This document shows, piece by piece, positions 1-10,424 of a stretch of DNA of 64,000 nt. Positions within the stretch are counted from its first letter, which is position 1. Every line of letters begins with the position of its first letter. This DNA comes from Bidens hawaiensis (lineage: Eukaryota > Streptophyta > Magnoliopsida > Asterales > Asteraceae), in assembly GCA_021521415.1 (NCBI GenBank), contig JAIQDT010001933.1:310001-374000 (forward strand), written 5' to 3'. Below the pieces are notes generated by a model. It saw nothing but the letters and a program-made list of their open reading frames with translations, made no database searches and was not told the origin of the DNA. Both the position numbers and the translations under genes were made by a program.

Positions 1-1
1 A

Positions 2-2277
2 AAATTCGGGGCCAAAGCTGATGATTGCTATTTTGCTGGTTATGCTTGTCATACTGCCTATAGAGTCTAAAATAAGTCGATCAAGCAGATTTTGGAATCA
101 TATGATGTTCGTTGGTTAGAAGAAAACGAAACTGATACCCGTGTTGGTCATGACTGGTTGTTCGAATACAATGAACTCTTCAAACCGTTCAATGTACTTC
201 CGGTTATCAACACGGAAACTTCAGGTGGTGCTACCGTAGATGCTGAGAAAGAAGACCCACATGCAGTATCTCACATATCTCCAATTATGGATGATGATCT
301 CACAGAATCACTTGATGTCACTCCGCCCGTCTCCGTCAATCAACCAGCAGAAGTTACTGAAACTGTGTCCTCAACTTCTTCAGAAAGTGCTTCTACAGTT
401 GAGGGGGAGAGTCCTATTCGTCAAATTTTTGGGAGCACTCTGTTTCCCGATATCATTCCGAATGAATACGTTTCCAGCACTTCGTACTCACACAGTACGG
501 CGACTTCTGGATGGAAGAATCCCCTCACTGAGATTGATAGAAATCTATCAAACTTACCTTCTACCAGAGTTGTTCCTAAGCAACCAGTTCCATCAAGAAC
601 CCAACGAAATCATCCAATTGAGAATGTCATAGGTCCTCTTGAAACAGGCATGTCCACCAGAAGTCAGATAGGACACATCAACAGTTGCTTGTTTTCTTGT
701 TTTATCTCCCAAATTGAGCCAAAATAGGTGGAAATGGCTCTTCAAGAACCAAGCTAGGTGGACGCTATGCATGAGGAGTTAAATCAGTTTAATAAATTGA
801 AGGTATGGAGATTGGTTGAGCTGTCGGTGGGAAAGAAAGCACTAGACACGAGATGGGTTTTCCGAAATAAGCAAGATGAGACGGGAGTTATTGTTAGAAA
901 CAAGGCACAGGTAGTCGTTCGGGGTTTTCGTCAGGTTGAAGGTTTAGATTACACCGAAGTCTATGCTCCCGTAGCTAGACATGAGGCCATTCGGATTTTT
1001 CTGGCTTATGCGTCATTCATGGGTTTCACGGTGTATCAGATGGATGTTAAGACCGCGATTCTGTATGGCGAAGTTAAAGAAGATATTTACGTGGATCAGC
1101 CACCGGGGTTTGTAAACTCTAAGAATCCCACTCATGTCGATAAGTTAGATAAAGCGTTGTATGGGCTTCATCAGGCTCCTCCCTCGGGCGTGGTATGCTA
1201 CTTTGACCTCTCATGTTCTATGTCATGGTTATAAAAGAGGGACCATTGATCAAACTCTGTTCCTTAAAAACTATCGGGAAAGATTTGATTCTGGTTCGGA
1301 TTTACGTGGATGACATTATTTTTGGGTCTACTAGTGTTGTGTTGTGCTCTGAATAAGAAGTGATGAAGAAGAGGTTTGAGATGAGCTCGTTGGGAGAAAT
1401 GTCAACGTTTTTGGGGTTGCAGGTTCGTCAGAGTTCGACTGGAATTTTGCTACATCAAGGAAAGTATGTTGAAGATATGCTAGCTAAATTTGAATTTCAA
1501 GATTCCAAGAGTGCTACCACTCCTATGGCGGAAAAACCTTTCCTGTCATCTGATCCTGAAGGGAGCCCCGTAGATCAAACGTACTATCGATCGATGATTG
1601 GGTCCCTGATGTATCTCACCGCCAGTCGTCCTGATATCATGTTCGCAATCTGTTAATGTGCTCATTTCCAGGCTAATCCTAAACTTTCTCATTTAATTGT
1701 TGTTAAACGTATTTTTAGATATCTAAAGGGATAACCGAAGTTAGGTCTTTGGTATCCCAAGAACTCATATTTTGATCTTTATGCTTTTGCTGATAGCAAC
1801 TATGGTGGAGATGACATTGACGGGAAATCCAAATCTGCCGGGTGTCAGTTTTTGGCGATCGTCTCATCTCATGGCAATGCAAGAAGCAACAAACGGTATC
1901 TACATCAACTGCCGAGGCTGAATATGTTGTTGCGTTAGCTTGCTTCTCACAGGTTAAATAGGATGCAACATCAATTTCTTGACACCCCTATATTTTGTGA
2001 TAATGATGCTGCCATTGCAATCACTAAAAATCCGGTTCAACACTCAAAAACCATGCACATTGATATTAAAATACATTTTATTCGTAACTGTTACGACCGA
2101 AAATTGATTCATCTTGAGCAAGTTCACACTGGTAATAATGTGGCTGACTTATTTACAAAACCGGTCGGAACAGCCAGATTTAATGTGCTTGTGAGTTTAT
2201 TTAAAATGCTACGTTTTGAGGATTTAGTCTTTTTGAGTATAACTTTGTACATATTTTCTAAATTTGCACATATTTAG
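2..2277 (+). pseudogene. Ty1/Copia retrotransposon pol remnant (integrase tail, RT, RNase H)
   Basis: Reading 5' to 3', the frames give the C-terminal end of an integrase (KFGAKADDCYF near base 2, DVRWLEEN near 110), then the serine/threonine-rich linker to 727. Next is the Copia reverse transcriptase (TRWVFRNKQDE near 855, QMDVKTAILYGEV near 1040, ALYGLHQAP near 1155) and its catalytic YVDDIIFGST box at about 1300-1330. RNase H pieces follow to 2277 (KTMHIDIKIHFIR, NNVADLFTKPV). The reading frame is broken repeatedly: a TAA near 71, a stop at 725-727, a frameshift near 1180, stops near 1355 and 1654, and more to 1960. So this is a dead copy. The 5' LTR, gag and most of the integrase lie outside the window. 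The RNase H end resembles the Sirevirus-like Copia branch, but that is an impression only. Confidence 0.93.
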
Positions 2278-2360
2278 GGGGAGAAAAATCAAAAAGTCAA
2301 AAAGAGTGTGTGTGCGTGTTAGAAAAATCAAAAAGTCAAAAAGAGTGTGTGTGTGTTTTT
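2273..2360 (+). repeat. Polypurine tract region with short duplication
   Basis: Directly after the RNase H stop there is a purine-rich run (tttagggggagaaaaatc). This is the expected position of the polypurine tract that primes plus-strand synthesis just before a 3' LTR. A ~40-bp piece ending in aaaaagagtgtgtgtg is present twice in tandem. No convincing 3' LTR boundary could be placed downstream. Confidence 0.5.
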
Positions 2361-2419
2361 CTTCTTTTATTAGTTTCATAAAAATATTAATTAACAAAAT
2401 TATTCTTTAACTATTCACT

Positions 2420-2705
2420 TTCACTTAAAATTATGTCAGTTGCTCAAGTTTGAGGGACATATACTTGTATATGTTTGGTCCGGTCATCTACTTGTAGATT
2501 CACAGGATAGCCATTTACCTAAAGACTGAAAGCATCCGGGGTGATTGTGATGTGTTTGTGTGTTTTAAATTCTTTCACTTAAAATTATGTCGGTGACTCT
2601 AAGTTGGAGGGACATGTATTCTCATATGTGTTTGGTCTCGTTAACCACATGTGGACATACCAGATAGCCATTTACTTGAAAACTAAGAGTAACCGGGGTG
2701 GCTGA
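2420..2705 (+). repeat. Two diverged ~154-bp tandem units
   Basis: Two head-to-tail units begin with ttcacttaaaattatgtc at about 2420 and 2574. Each continues through a gagggacat segment, a tgtttggtc segment, gatagccattta and a ccggggtg end. They lie downstream of the Copia polypurine tract and are probably part of that element's 3' non-coding region. Divergence between the units is visible, so the duplication is old. Confidence 0.6.
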
Positions 2706-3867
2706 GTTTTAAACTGTCTTCTGTGAAATGATATGATTATTCAGTTAACAGCTTTCTGAAGCTTCAAAACATTTTTCAAATGAAAATTGATCCAACATTT
2801 GGAAAATGATAGAAAATTTTTTTTTTGTGTGCCTAACGGGTGAAGTTATTAAACTTAAAATGCTCTAGAACAGTCATTGATTGTATGGTAGCTTTCCATG
2901 ATGCGTAAAATTTGAAGTGATACAAACTAAATATACTAAACTTACTGTGGAGAGTCATTTTGGAGAAATGTGCATGTCTCCGTATGCATCTCTCCGAAGG
3001 ATAGGCAGAAAAGAAATTACCCAGTCATACACGAGCCCGTTAGTGTCTTGATCACCAAAAATATTGTGCTATTATGCTTATTATTATTAAAAAAATATAT
3101 GAGTATGCATGTAATTTGTGTTGTTAAAATCTTGGTTTTTCAAAAGCTTAAAGGGTCAAACTAGAACTACAATGGTGGGGCATTCAAATAAGTCATAAAC
3201 ACTCTGAATGAAAGACATTTAAGTCCAACGTTCAACCTTAAAGCATAAAATTTTTGTTGAATTCTATAAAAAAATTTTGATCAAGCACTAGGGGGTTGGA
3301 GTCAAATTGGGGTGATTTGGGGAAAGCCAAATAAGCTTTGAGAAGAGAAATGAGGCATCACAAGTCCATAAGAGATGTCAATCTAAGATTTATGCTTAAC
3401 TAAACCTAATCCATATCACTAATGTAATGAAAATCATGCTAAGTCTGTTATACTTGCTATCAACCTGATTCTTAATGTCATAATAACACTGAACATGAAT
3501 CCTTGTGAAAGTACCTCAATCAATAAGATTCCATGTTCGGATCTTTTCATAAAAGGCAGCGTTTCTATCAAAACTTAAATTTGGTCCCAAAATTTCGTTC
3601 ATTTATAAGAAGACTGGTGTTTCTTATTATTTTGTTCATTTTTGTTTATTATTTTATTTCTTGTTCAATCTTGTTTTCATCTCGAAACTACTCTCCTCGA
3701 AACTCATGTTATAAAAGACTTAATTTTGATCTGGTTAAATTGTGCTGAACCTTGAGCCTGCTTAAATATTTTTGATAACTTATTTTGGGCTAAATTTTGT
3801 ACTGGGCTCGTTTGGCTAGAACAATATGGGTTCTTGGCCCACTTGATTGGTAGCATAAAAGGTTTTT
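2706..3867. other. No gene recognised; possible decayed LTR sequence
   Basis: AT-rich sequence with only short chance ORFs. It may hold the degraded 3' LTR of the upstream Copia element, but no TG...CA boundary or target duplication could be paired, so none is claimed. Confidence 0.4.
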
Positions 3868-4635
3868 TTGGATCTCATTAGTGTTATTATTAAAAACTTA
3901 CCTTCACCGCTTCCTCATCGTCTTCCCACTTTTTCCTATCGTGCATTCGGTTGGTGTTTGATCGGCAACGCCTTTCTTTTTATGGCTTCGTTTGCGACGA
4001 ACTTGGGTTTCGGGAACTTGGGTTTCGGGAACTTGGTTTTCGAGAACTTGTGTTTCAGATATTGGGGTTTGGGGTGTTTGGTTTTGGGGTGGCGGAGGCA
4101 TAAACGGCATTGACATTCGATAAAACATAACGTTGGAAACGATTGTACGTTTAGAGGCATGGCGGGTAGATGCTGGTTGGCAAATAAAGGGTTGGTATGG
4201 TCATTGTTTGCGAGCAAACCAGCCCACCACCTTTGAGCCGGATCCCACGGGTTTGGGTTGGTGTTTGGGTTTTGGTTAGGGTTTGAGCTCGAGCTTGTGT
4301 TCGGGTTTGGGTTCGGGTTGAGCTCGAGCTTGTGAGATTTGAGAAATGATCCATAGTAGAGAGTTGAGAAATTTTTGTAGTGAAATTTGATAGTAATTTG
4401 GTATTTGTTTGAGTAAAAAATGATAAAATGGGTTAGTATTTAAAAATAAAATAATTAGTTTTTTTTAAACTAGTCGTTTATGAACGTTGGAGGAGGGGGG
4501 GCACCAAATTTTTAAAACTGTGCCGGCCGTTTGAACAACCCAACTGTCCGCGCCCTTGGTTGGATCGCCGCCCCACGACGGTGTTCTGCGCCCACGGTGC
4601 CCAAAAAAATCCCCCGAAGGGCGCCCCATAGCGTT
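3868..4635 (-). mobile_element. Truncated Harbinger-like element with broken ORF1
   Basis: On the minus strand an ATG at 4354-4352 opens a reading frame starting MDHFSNLT. It continues, after frameshifts near 4235 and 4125, through pieces containing WWAGLL, TNPLFANQHLP, MPLNVQSFP and repeated PETQV units followed by the basic KRSHKKK stretch. This order matches the N-terminal part of the Myb/SANT-like ORF1 protein of plant PIF/Harbinger elements as I remember it. A GC-rich terminus (gggcgccc near 4618-4626) lies upstream of the start codon, where such an element's end would be. The transposase ORF and the other terminus are missing. Superfamily assignment is inference from protein resemblance. 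Confidence 0.55.
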
Positions 4636-7098
4636 GGGTCTTATCCATACTATATATAAAGCATGTGTGAGGGATCTCTTAATTTTTAAGAGGTACCAAA
4701 CTTGTTGCTTTTAGTACAAACTATAATGCACAAGATTAAGACATTTTAGGGGCAATTTTGTATTTTGACAATTTTGTCATTTAGCATAGCCAAAATAATG
4801 TTAAGGTTTATTTTTAATTTATTAAAAAATGATTACAAGTTTGGTCCTTTAACTTTAATCACATTTTGTAAATTTATATAATAGTTACATATATACCCCT
4901 TTAAAGCCAACTACCCCGACGGCGTTTAAACGTTTATAACTTTTTCACACGCTAATATTTTTTTAAAAACATTATACCATAAAAACGAGTATTTTATTCT
5001 CTTTAATTTGAGTATGATATTCCTATACTTTTTTCATTTTAAAAATTTAACGTGTTACGTGATTACCATTAAAGACCGACAAACGAATCAGGCGGTTTTA
5101 GCCGTTCAGGTCATGGGTCTAAAAGGTTAAGGTTGGAATGAGTCGATACAAAAAGGTTAATTTGGTTTGGGCCGGGACGGGTTTGGGTTGAAAGGGGTTA
5201 GAACATTGCTAAGCGGAACGGGTGCAGGTCAAGACGAGTTTAATGTAGCGTTACATGCGCACCAACACCTGACTGAGCGTGCACAGTCGTTGTGTGACGT
5301 GCTTACTAACACCGGTTAAGATTCCAATGCCGCAATATGAGCATACTATCGTCGGGTCACACACATACTATTGTTAAGTCACGCACATACAGAAACAAGA
5401 AACAGTATCATCGGTTACATATCTGATATCATGTTTGCGCGCAACCTCGCCGCATCACGCAGCTAGTAGGCCGGCCATAAATAATAAGGATCTAAAATAA
5501 GAAATGTAATCTCTGAAATTCTCGGAACGAAAAAACAAAACCCTAATCTCTGAAATCACGCCGGCTGTTCTTTGTTTCGACCTTTCTCTCTCGATAGGTA
5601 GTTAGTTTCCTTTTTCCAATTTCATTGTTTGTTTATTACTAGTTTATTATATTAATAATTCTTTATTAAATTCTAAACTTGATTTGGATTTACTTTGGAG
5701 ACATTGAGAGTGAAAGTTCACTTAGGGTTTATTGAAATAGTTGTTAAGTAATTGTTTATTTTTTGAAATGCTTAAATGTTTTTTTATTTTTCCAATTTTG
5801 TCAGTTTGATCGACTGACATAAACGATTTAAATTAAAATGTAGCACTTGTGCACTCGTGCTTCAAGGTTGAATTTGTTTGATATGTTTATCAAATATTAC
5901 GTTGATTCATTTGTATTTTATTTTGTACAGATTACATGTGTAGATTTTGAAAACTTGGCTAAAAAGAAAATGTATATAACATCTCGAACATGCTGAATGT
6001 AATCAAAACTGTACTCAAGATCCTTGTGTATATATATTACTTATAAGCCTGTCAATCTTTGCCTAAACACTGAAATTTGTTGTTTTGGCTATTCAAGCAA
6101 CTGTGAGTTCTTAAAACAAAATCTTGTTTTTCTAAACTGCTCGTTCTGACCCGGTTCAAATTGTACCTTGTTTTTAATTTGGTTTGTCCTGAACCGAACC
6201 CATTCTGACTTATAACCCTGTCTGACCCACCCACCCACCCGTTCTGCTAGGTGTAATTACTTATTTAGTTATTTATGGCTTTTTATGTTTTCCAAACCTT
6301 TTTATTGGGTACGATAATTAAGCTAAATGGGTTAGAATGGGTCACTTTAGAAAATAAAAAAATGCCATAATGGGTTGTAACTTGTAAATGAATGGGTTTT
6401 TAGGGTTGGTGCTTCCGTGAGCTACAGTCATCTTCATTCTCTGGTAAGTGGCAAACTTTTTACTTTAATTTGCTCGATCTAAAATCCTTCATAAGGTAGG
6501 ATTGCTAGTGTTTAGATGATATCTGTAAGTTCATGAATCTGTTTTTATTTTGACGAATTGTTATAGACTGCTGTATGTTTATAGGTTTTAAATTTCAAAA
6601 GAATTAGTTTGATTATTTATATGTTAATACTTGTGAATTTCGGGTTAACAGATATTGGGTCGGCTTGTGGAAAACAATGTAATGGATAGGTAGTCAAAAA
6701 AAATTATGCTGTTAAATAATTTATTGTATTTTGAATTTTTGATAATAGATCATAGAATGGATGTCTACCCTTTCTAATTGACCCGTACCGACCCGACCCA
6801 TTACCGAAAAAACCAACCCGTACCAATTCGAAACCCGTTCTGAGTTCTGACTCGTTCCAACTCGGGCCCGGACCAAACCAACCTTTTTTCTTAATTGACC
6901 CGTTTCGATCCGACCCATTTGCCACCTCTGCTTTTGCTAAAAGAAAGTTTGACGTAATGTTTATTACTTTCATAACTCATTTTCCTCTTCAAATGTTTAA
7001 ATTTTGGTTTCGTTTTTACTTGTTTCTGTTAAGTATATATACTCTTGTTGACAGAACATGTTTTTATTCTTCTCTTATTGTCAGTCAGATTAAACTCA
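4636..7098 (+). other. Intergenic region and probable 5' leader of the DUF4602-like gene
   Basis: Most of this stretch is AT-rich repeat debris. From about 5500 to 5600 there is sequence typical of a plant 5' UTR (aaaaccctaatctctg, then a pyrimidine-rich run) ending at a donor-like gatag/gtagtt. A second possible leader exon ends at ctctg/gtaagt near 6443. Two proline/arginine-codon-like blocks near 6060-6250 and 6780-6930, rich in gacccg and ending in gccacctctg, look like degraded hAT-type elements. No other coding region was found. Confidence 0.4.
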
Positions 7099-8302
7099 AT
7101 GAAAATGGATAAGAGAAAGCAAGGAAGCAAAACGGATGAAACTACTACATACATGGATATGAAATCCACCAGGATGGAACTCAAATCAATATTGAAAGAT
7201 ATTGAGTATATGGGTGCGTAATCTTATCTATCTCAAGTCAAAATTATGTTTATTACTTACTGTCAATTAATTTATATAAATTCAGGTCCCTCTCATATGA
7301 CATGGAAACAGAAAAAAGATATGGAAAACAAGAAAGTAGCTTCTCTTGGTGGAAAGGTGAAATTTTTATAAACCTTCTATTTAGGAAAACCGACATTATT
7401 TTATCTAAAAGAAGTTGTTAGGGGTGTGCATGAAACCGAAGAAACGGACCCGTAACCGATTAACCAGACCTGAACAAAATCGGATGGTTTGTTTTTATGT
7501 TTTTATAAACCGCACCGAATTTATGGATTTCAATTTTGAATTTTAAGTAATGCATAAGAATTTATTAAACAATGTTACCCAAATATTTTAGCCCAAATGT
7601 ATTACATACAATTAAACAGTTAACAAAAAGATCTAAACCTATAGTCATTATTCTTTTCCACTCAAACTCAAAAAACCGGATTTTCGATTTTTGATTTGGT
7701 TTGAGCCCAAGACGGATCCACATGCACACTTCTAGAAGTTGTTAAAAAATGACGCCATAATTATTTTTTTGTTTATTATAATGCCATAGCCTCCCAAGAA
7801 GCAGAGATTGCCTTTAAGCGTAGCGAAACCCGCAATGAAGAACCAGAAAGAAAGGGAACGAAAGATGTTACAAGAGGTTTATTAAGTTTTTCTTATAACA
7901 CTCATTTGTGTTTTTATTAATTAATTACTATAATTTATTTTTCTTTTGCAAACTTTTATATAGTAACTGAAACTGTCAACATTGTTTGATTAATAGAATC
8001 TCTTACATGGACTCATTGGTGGGAGACGTGGGAACCGTGGCAAACGGGCGTCTACCTCACACAAACCCGAGGATAGAGTGCTGAAGTCAACTGTTGGCAA
8101 TTTTAGAGACGGTGTACTTGATGTTAAAGATTTGTTGAAATCAAATTCATCTTCTAGTGACCGTGGTGGCTCTAGAAGTCACGGGTTTGGTGGCAGTTCT
8201 AGCGATCATGGGTTTGGCGGTCATGGGTTAAGTAAAGGCGGCAAGAAGAAGGGTGGCAAGAAGAACCATGGAAAGAAAGGCGGTCGTCGAAAACGCCATT
8301 AG
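7099..8302 (+). CDS. DUF4602 / C1orf131-like small basic nucleolar protein
   Basis: Four exons join in frame: 7099-7213, 7286-7356, 7790-7876 and 7997-8302, giving 192 residues with GT-AG introns throughout. The protein is rich in lysine. Its core has the arrangement GP..MTWKQKKDMENKKV, then ASLGGKPPKKQRLPLS and MKNQKEREKM-like basic helices. That resembles the DUF4602 family, whose animal member C1orf131 is a component of the small-subunit processome that builds 40S ribosomes in the nucleolus. The C-terminus is a Gly/Ser/His/Lys-rich tail ending GGRRKRH, a plausible nuclear or nucleolar targeting region. The start is the first ATG (7099); a second in-frame ATG at 7105 is equally possible. 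The frame is intact despite a hAT insertion in intron 2. Family assignment is by memory of the KPPK-centred motif; the ribosome role is inferred. Confidence 0.68.
7419..7734. mobile_element. Non-autonomous hAT element in intron 2 of the DUF4602-like gene
   Basis: The 316-bp element begins taggggtgtgcatg and ends catgcacacttcta, an imperfect terminal inverted repeat. It is flanked by perfect 8-bp direct repeats gaagttgt at 7411-7418 and 7735-7742. An 8-bp target duplication and TAGGG-type termini are hallmarks of the hAT superfamily. It has no coding capacity, so it must have been moved by a transposase made elsewhere. Confidence 0.88.
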
Positions 8303-8943
8303 GCTGTAGAATATATGGATAGTTAATTGAAAATTAATGGGTTTACAAGTTTTGAGATGAGGGTCAAGTGGAAATGTTCTGTATTTAGAATTGGAGTTCT
8401 TGATTTTGATATGAGTGAACGATTATAAGTGTATAACGTTCGTGTTTGGTTTTAGTGTTTTTGACTAGCAACTTATTCGCTAAAATATGAGGCGTTAGAA
8501 ATATAAATCACACATTAAACGAGTTAGTTTGGCTTGTGTCGAAATGCTCAACCGAGCGGTAAACATGATAGTGTGCTTATGCTATACCTGGAACTCTTGG
8601 AGCCGTGCTCGTTTTATTTTTGACATGTGCTTTTGTGTTCACTTGTTCTGTTTACTTTGATTATCTTCTTTGGGTACTATTTAAATATATTTCTTGGCTG
8701 ATCAAGTTTCTTTTTGGAGAGACCAATTTAATAAAAATCCGAAAGAGGAACCGCTTGCTAGCCGCAAGGAGCCCAAACGTATGAGGAAAAGAAAAAGAAA
8801 CAAGCAAAACAAACAATCAAAGGAAAGATAAAAAAGTTGAATCCACATCATTTTCCCAATCTAAGCCTGATCTTTTGCTTCTTCGTCCAACCCATAAAAA
8901 TTTCACCCACCTTTATTTTATTCACCATCTTTGCTATTAAAAC
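8303..8943. other. 3' flank of the DUF4602-like gene; no further feature
   Basis: Contains the probable 3' UTR of the upstream gene and short unrecognised sequence. No ORF, RNA gene or element with defined ends was found. Confidence 0.45.
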
Positions 8944-9507
8944 TAGGGGTGTTCATCGGATCGGATAACGGATTATTCGGGTTATTCGGATTTGAAAATT
9001 TTTGGACTCTATCCGAAATCCGATCTGATCCGAATTAGGAATATTCTATCCGATCCGAATCCATCCGAATTCAATATGGATCGGATTTGGATAATATCCG
9101 AATAATCCGAAATTATCCAAATAATCCGAAATAAACCTAAAAAAATTTCGTTTTTTTTTTGTTCCTAACATTTAATAGTTTAGAATCACAATAAACATGC
9201 AAACCGGAAAATACGAATTACTCTTAACACAAATTTAAAGTTTAAATTTCAAATAATAGTCTAATAAATATACTAAACCGGAAAATACCACTAAAACATG
9301 TTTTTTATTCGGATTACGGATATCCGAATAATCCGAACAATCCGAATTTTTTCAAATTCCATATCCGAATCCGATCCGAATCCGAATTAGTTATTCGGAT
9401 ATTCGGATTGATCCGATCCGAATAAGAATTCGAATCGGTTTATTTGGGTTTCAGTTTCGGTTCGGATTTTGGTTTTTTTCGGATTTCGGATTTCTTGAAC
9501 ACCCCTA
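8944..9507. mobile_element. Non-autonomous hAT element rich in tccgaat repeats
   Basis: The 564-bp element starts taggggtgttcatcgg and ends cttgaacacccta-like (tgaacacccc plus ta), giving a clean 12-bp terminal inverted repeat. Perfect 8-bp target duplications attaaaac occur at 8936-8943 and 9508-9515. The interior is built of many direct and inverted copies of atccgaat/attcgga, so the transcript or single strand could fold strongly. No ORF. Confidence 0.92.
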
Positions 9508-9515
9508 ATTAAAAC

Positions 9516-10424
9516 CAGTAGGTTATTAGAAACCACATCATTATCATCTAATATGAATTACAGATGCCATAAACTAGTTAGTTGTACCTTTAAAATTTGA
9601 AGGCCCAAATAAATCCAGTTTTTATTAGGATATTATGTTCTTATTTCCAGTTAATATTTGTACATTTAAAAACTATAAAGGGCATGTTTTATATAGATAG
9701 TTTTTTTAAATATAGGATAAGCCAAGTCATATATACAACTTGAATTATGCAATAGTTACCAGGGTAATTTATAAGATAAAAAACTTTCTAATAAAATAAA
9801 ATAGAAACAACATAATAACCAAGATTAAAAGATGATGCTACGTGGGATAATCATGTCTATCCTTAACAAACATTTATCCTAAAACCCTTCTCCTATCAAC
9901 ACTCAAAGCATATATATTCCAACACAACACAACACAACACAACACTTGTCTATAGATATCAATCAGTTTTGTTTAATTTCCTATAACGCATTCCAAATCC
10001 TTTTAACAATCTCTCTCTAGCTTCAACATGTAAGTTACCTTTATTTCTTCATCATACATTGATTAGAATGTTTGTGTTTCGGTTTTCGATATGTCCTAAG
10101 ATTTATGCAATGTAGTAGTCTTTGTGATAAAGAATTCACCTATAAGAATTTTACTTTATTTATTTTTTCCATTTTCACATATATTGTAGTTTTTTTAACA
10201 AAATATATTATCTAGTATTTCAAAAAAAAAAAATCTAAATACATTATATCGCAAAATATAGTTACATCCATGTACTTTTCATAAATTTTCAAACTTTGAA
10301 TCACTATCTTAGATATATATTTATCTATGATTTATGAATCAAATCAAAAGAAGAAAAGTGACTATTAAACAACTTATTTTTTTATATGAAACGACTTTAA
10401 ACTTAGATTGGTGTGATTGACGAT
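9516..10424 (+). promoter_or_regulatory. Promoter and 5' UTR of the GH3 gene
   Basis: A TATA-like tatatatt lies at about 9911-9918. It is followed at once by a pentanucleotide microsatellite of acaac units (about 9919-9946), and then a pyrimidine-rich leader whose last bases precede a good donor (caacat/gtaagt) near 10027. The coding exon opens after an acceptor ending acttag near 10406. This implies a leader intron of about 380 bp in front of the ATG at 10425. Transcription start is not directly visible. Confidence 0.5.

Noticed and set aside
3533..4113. Plus-strand ORFs near 3.5-4.1 kb
   Set aside because: Hydrophobic chance ORF and repeat translation; the minus strand has the recognisable protein.
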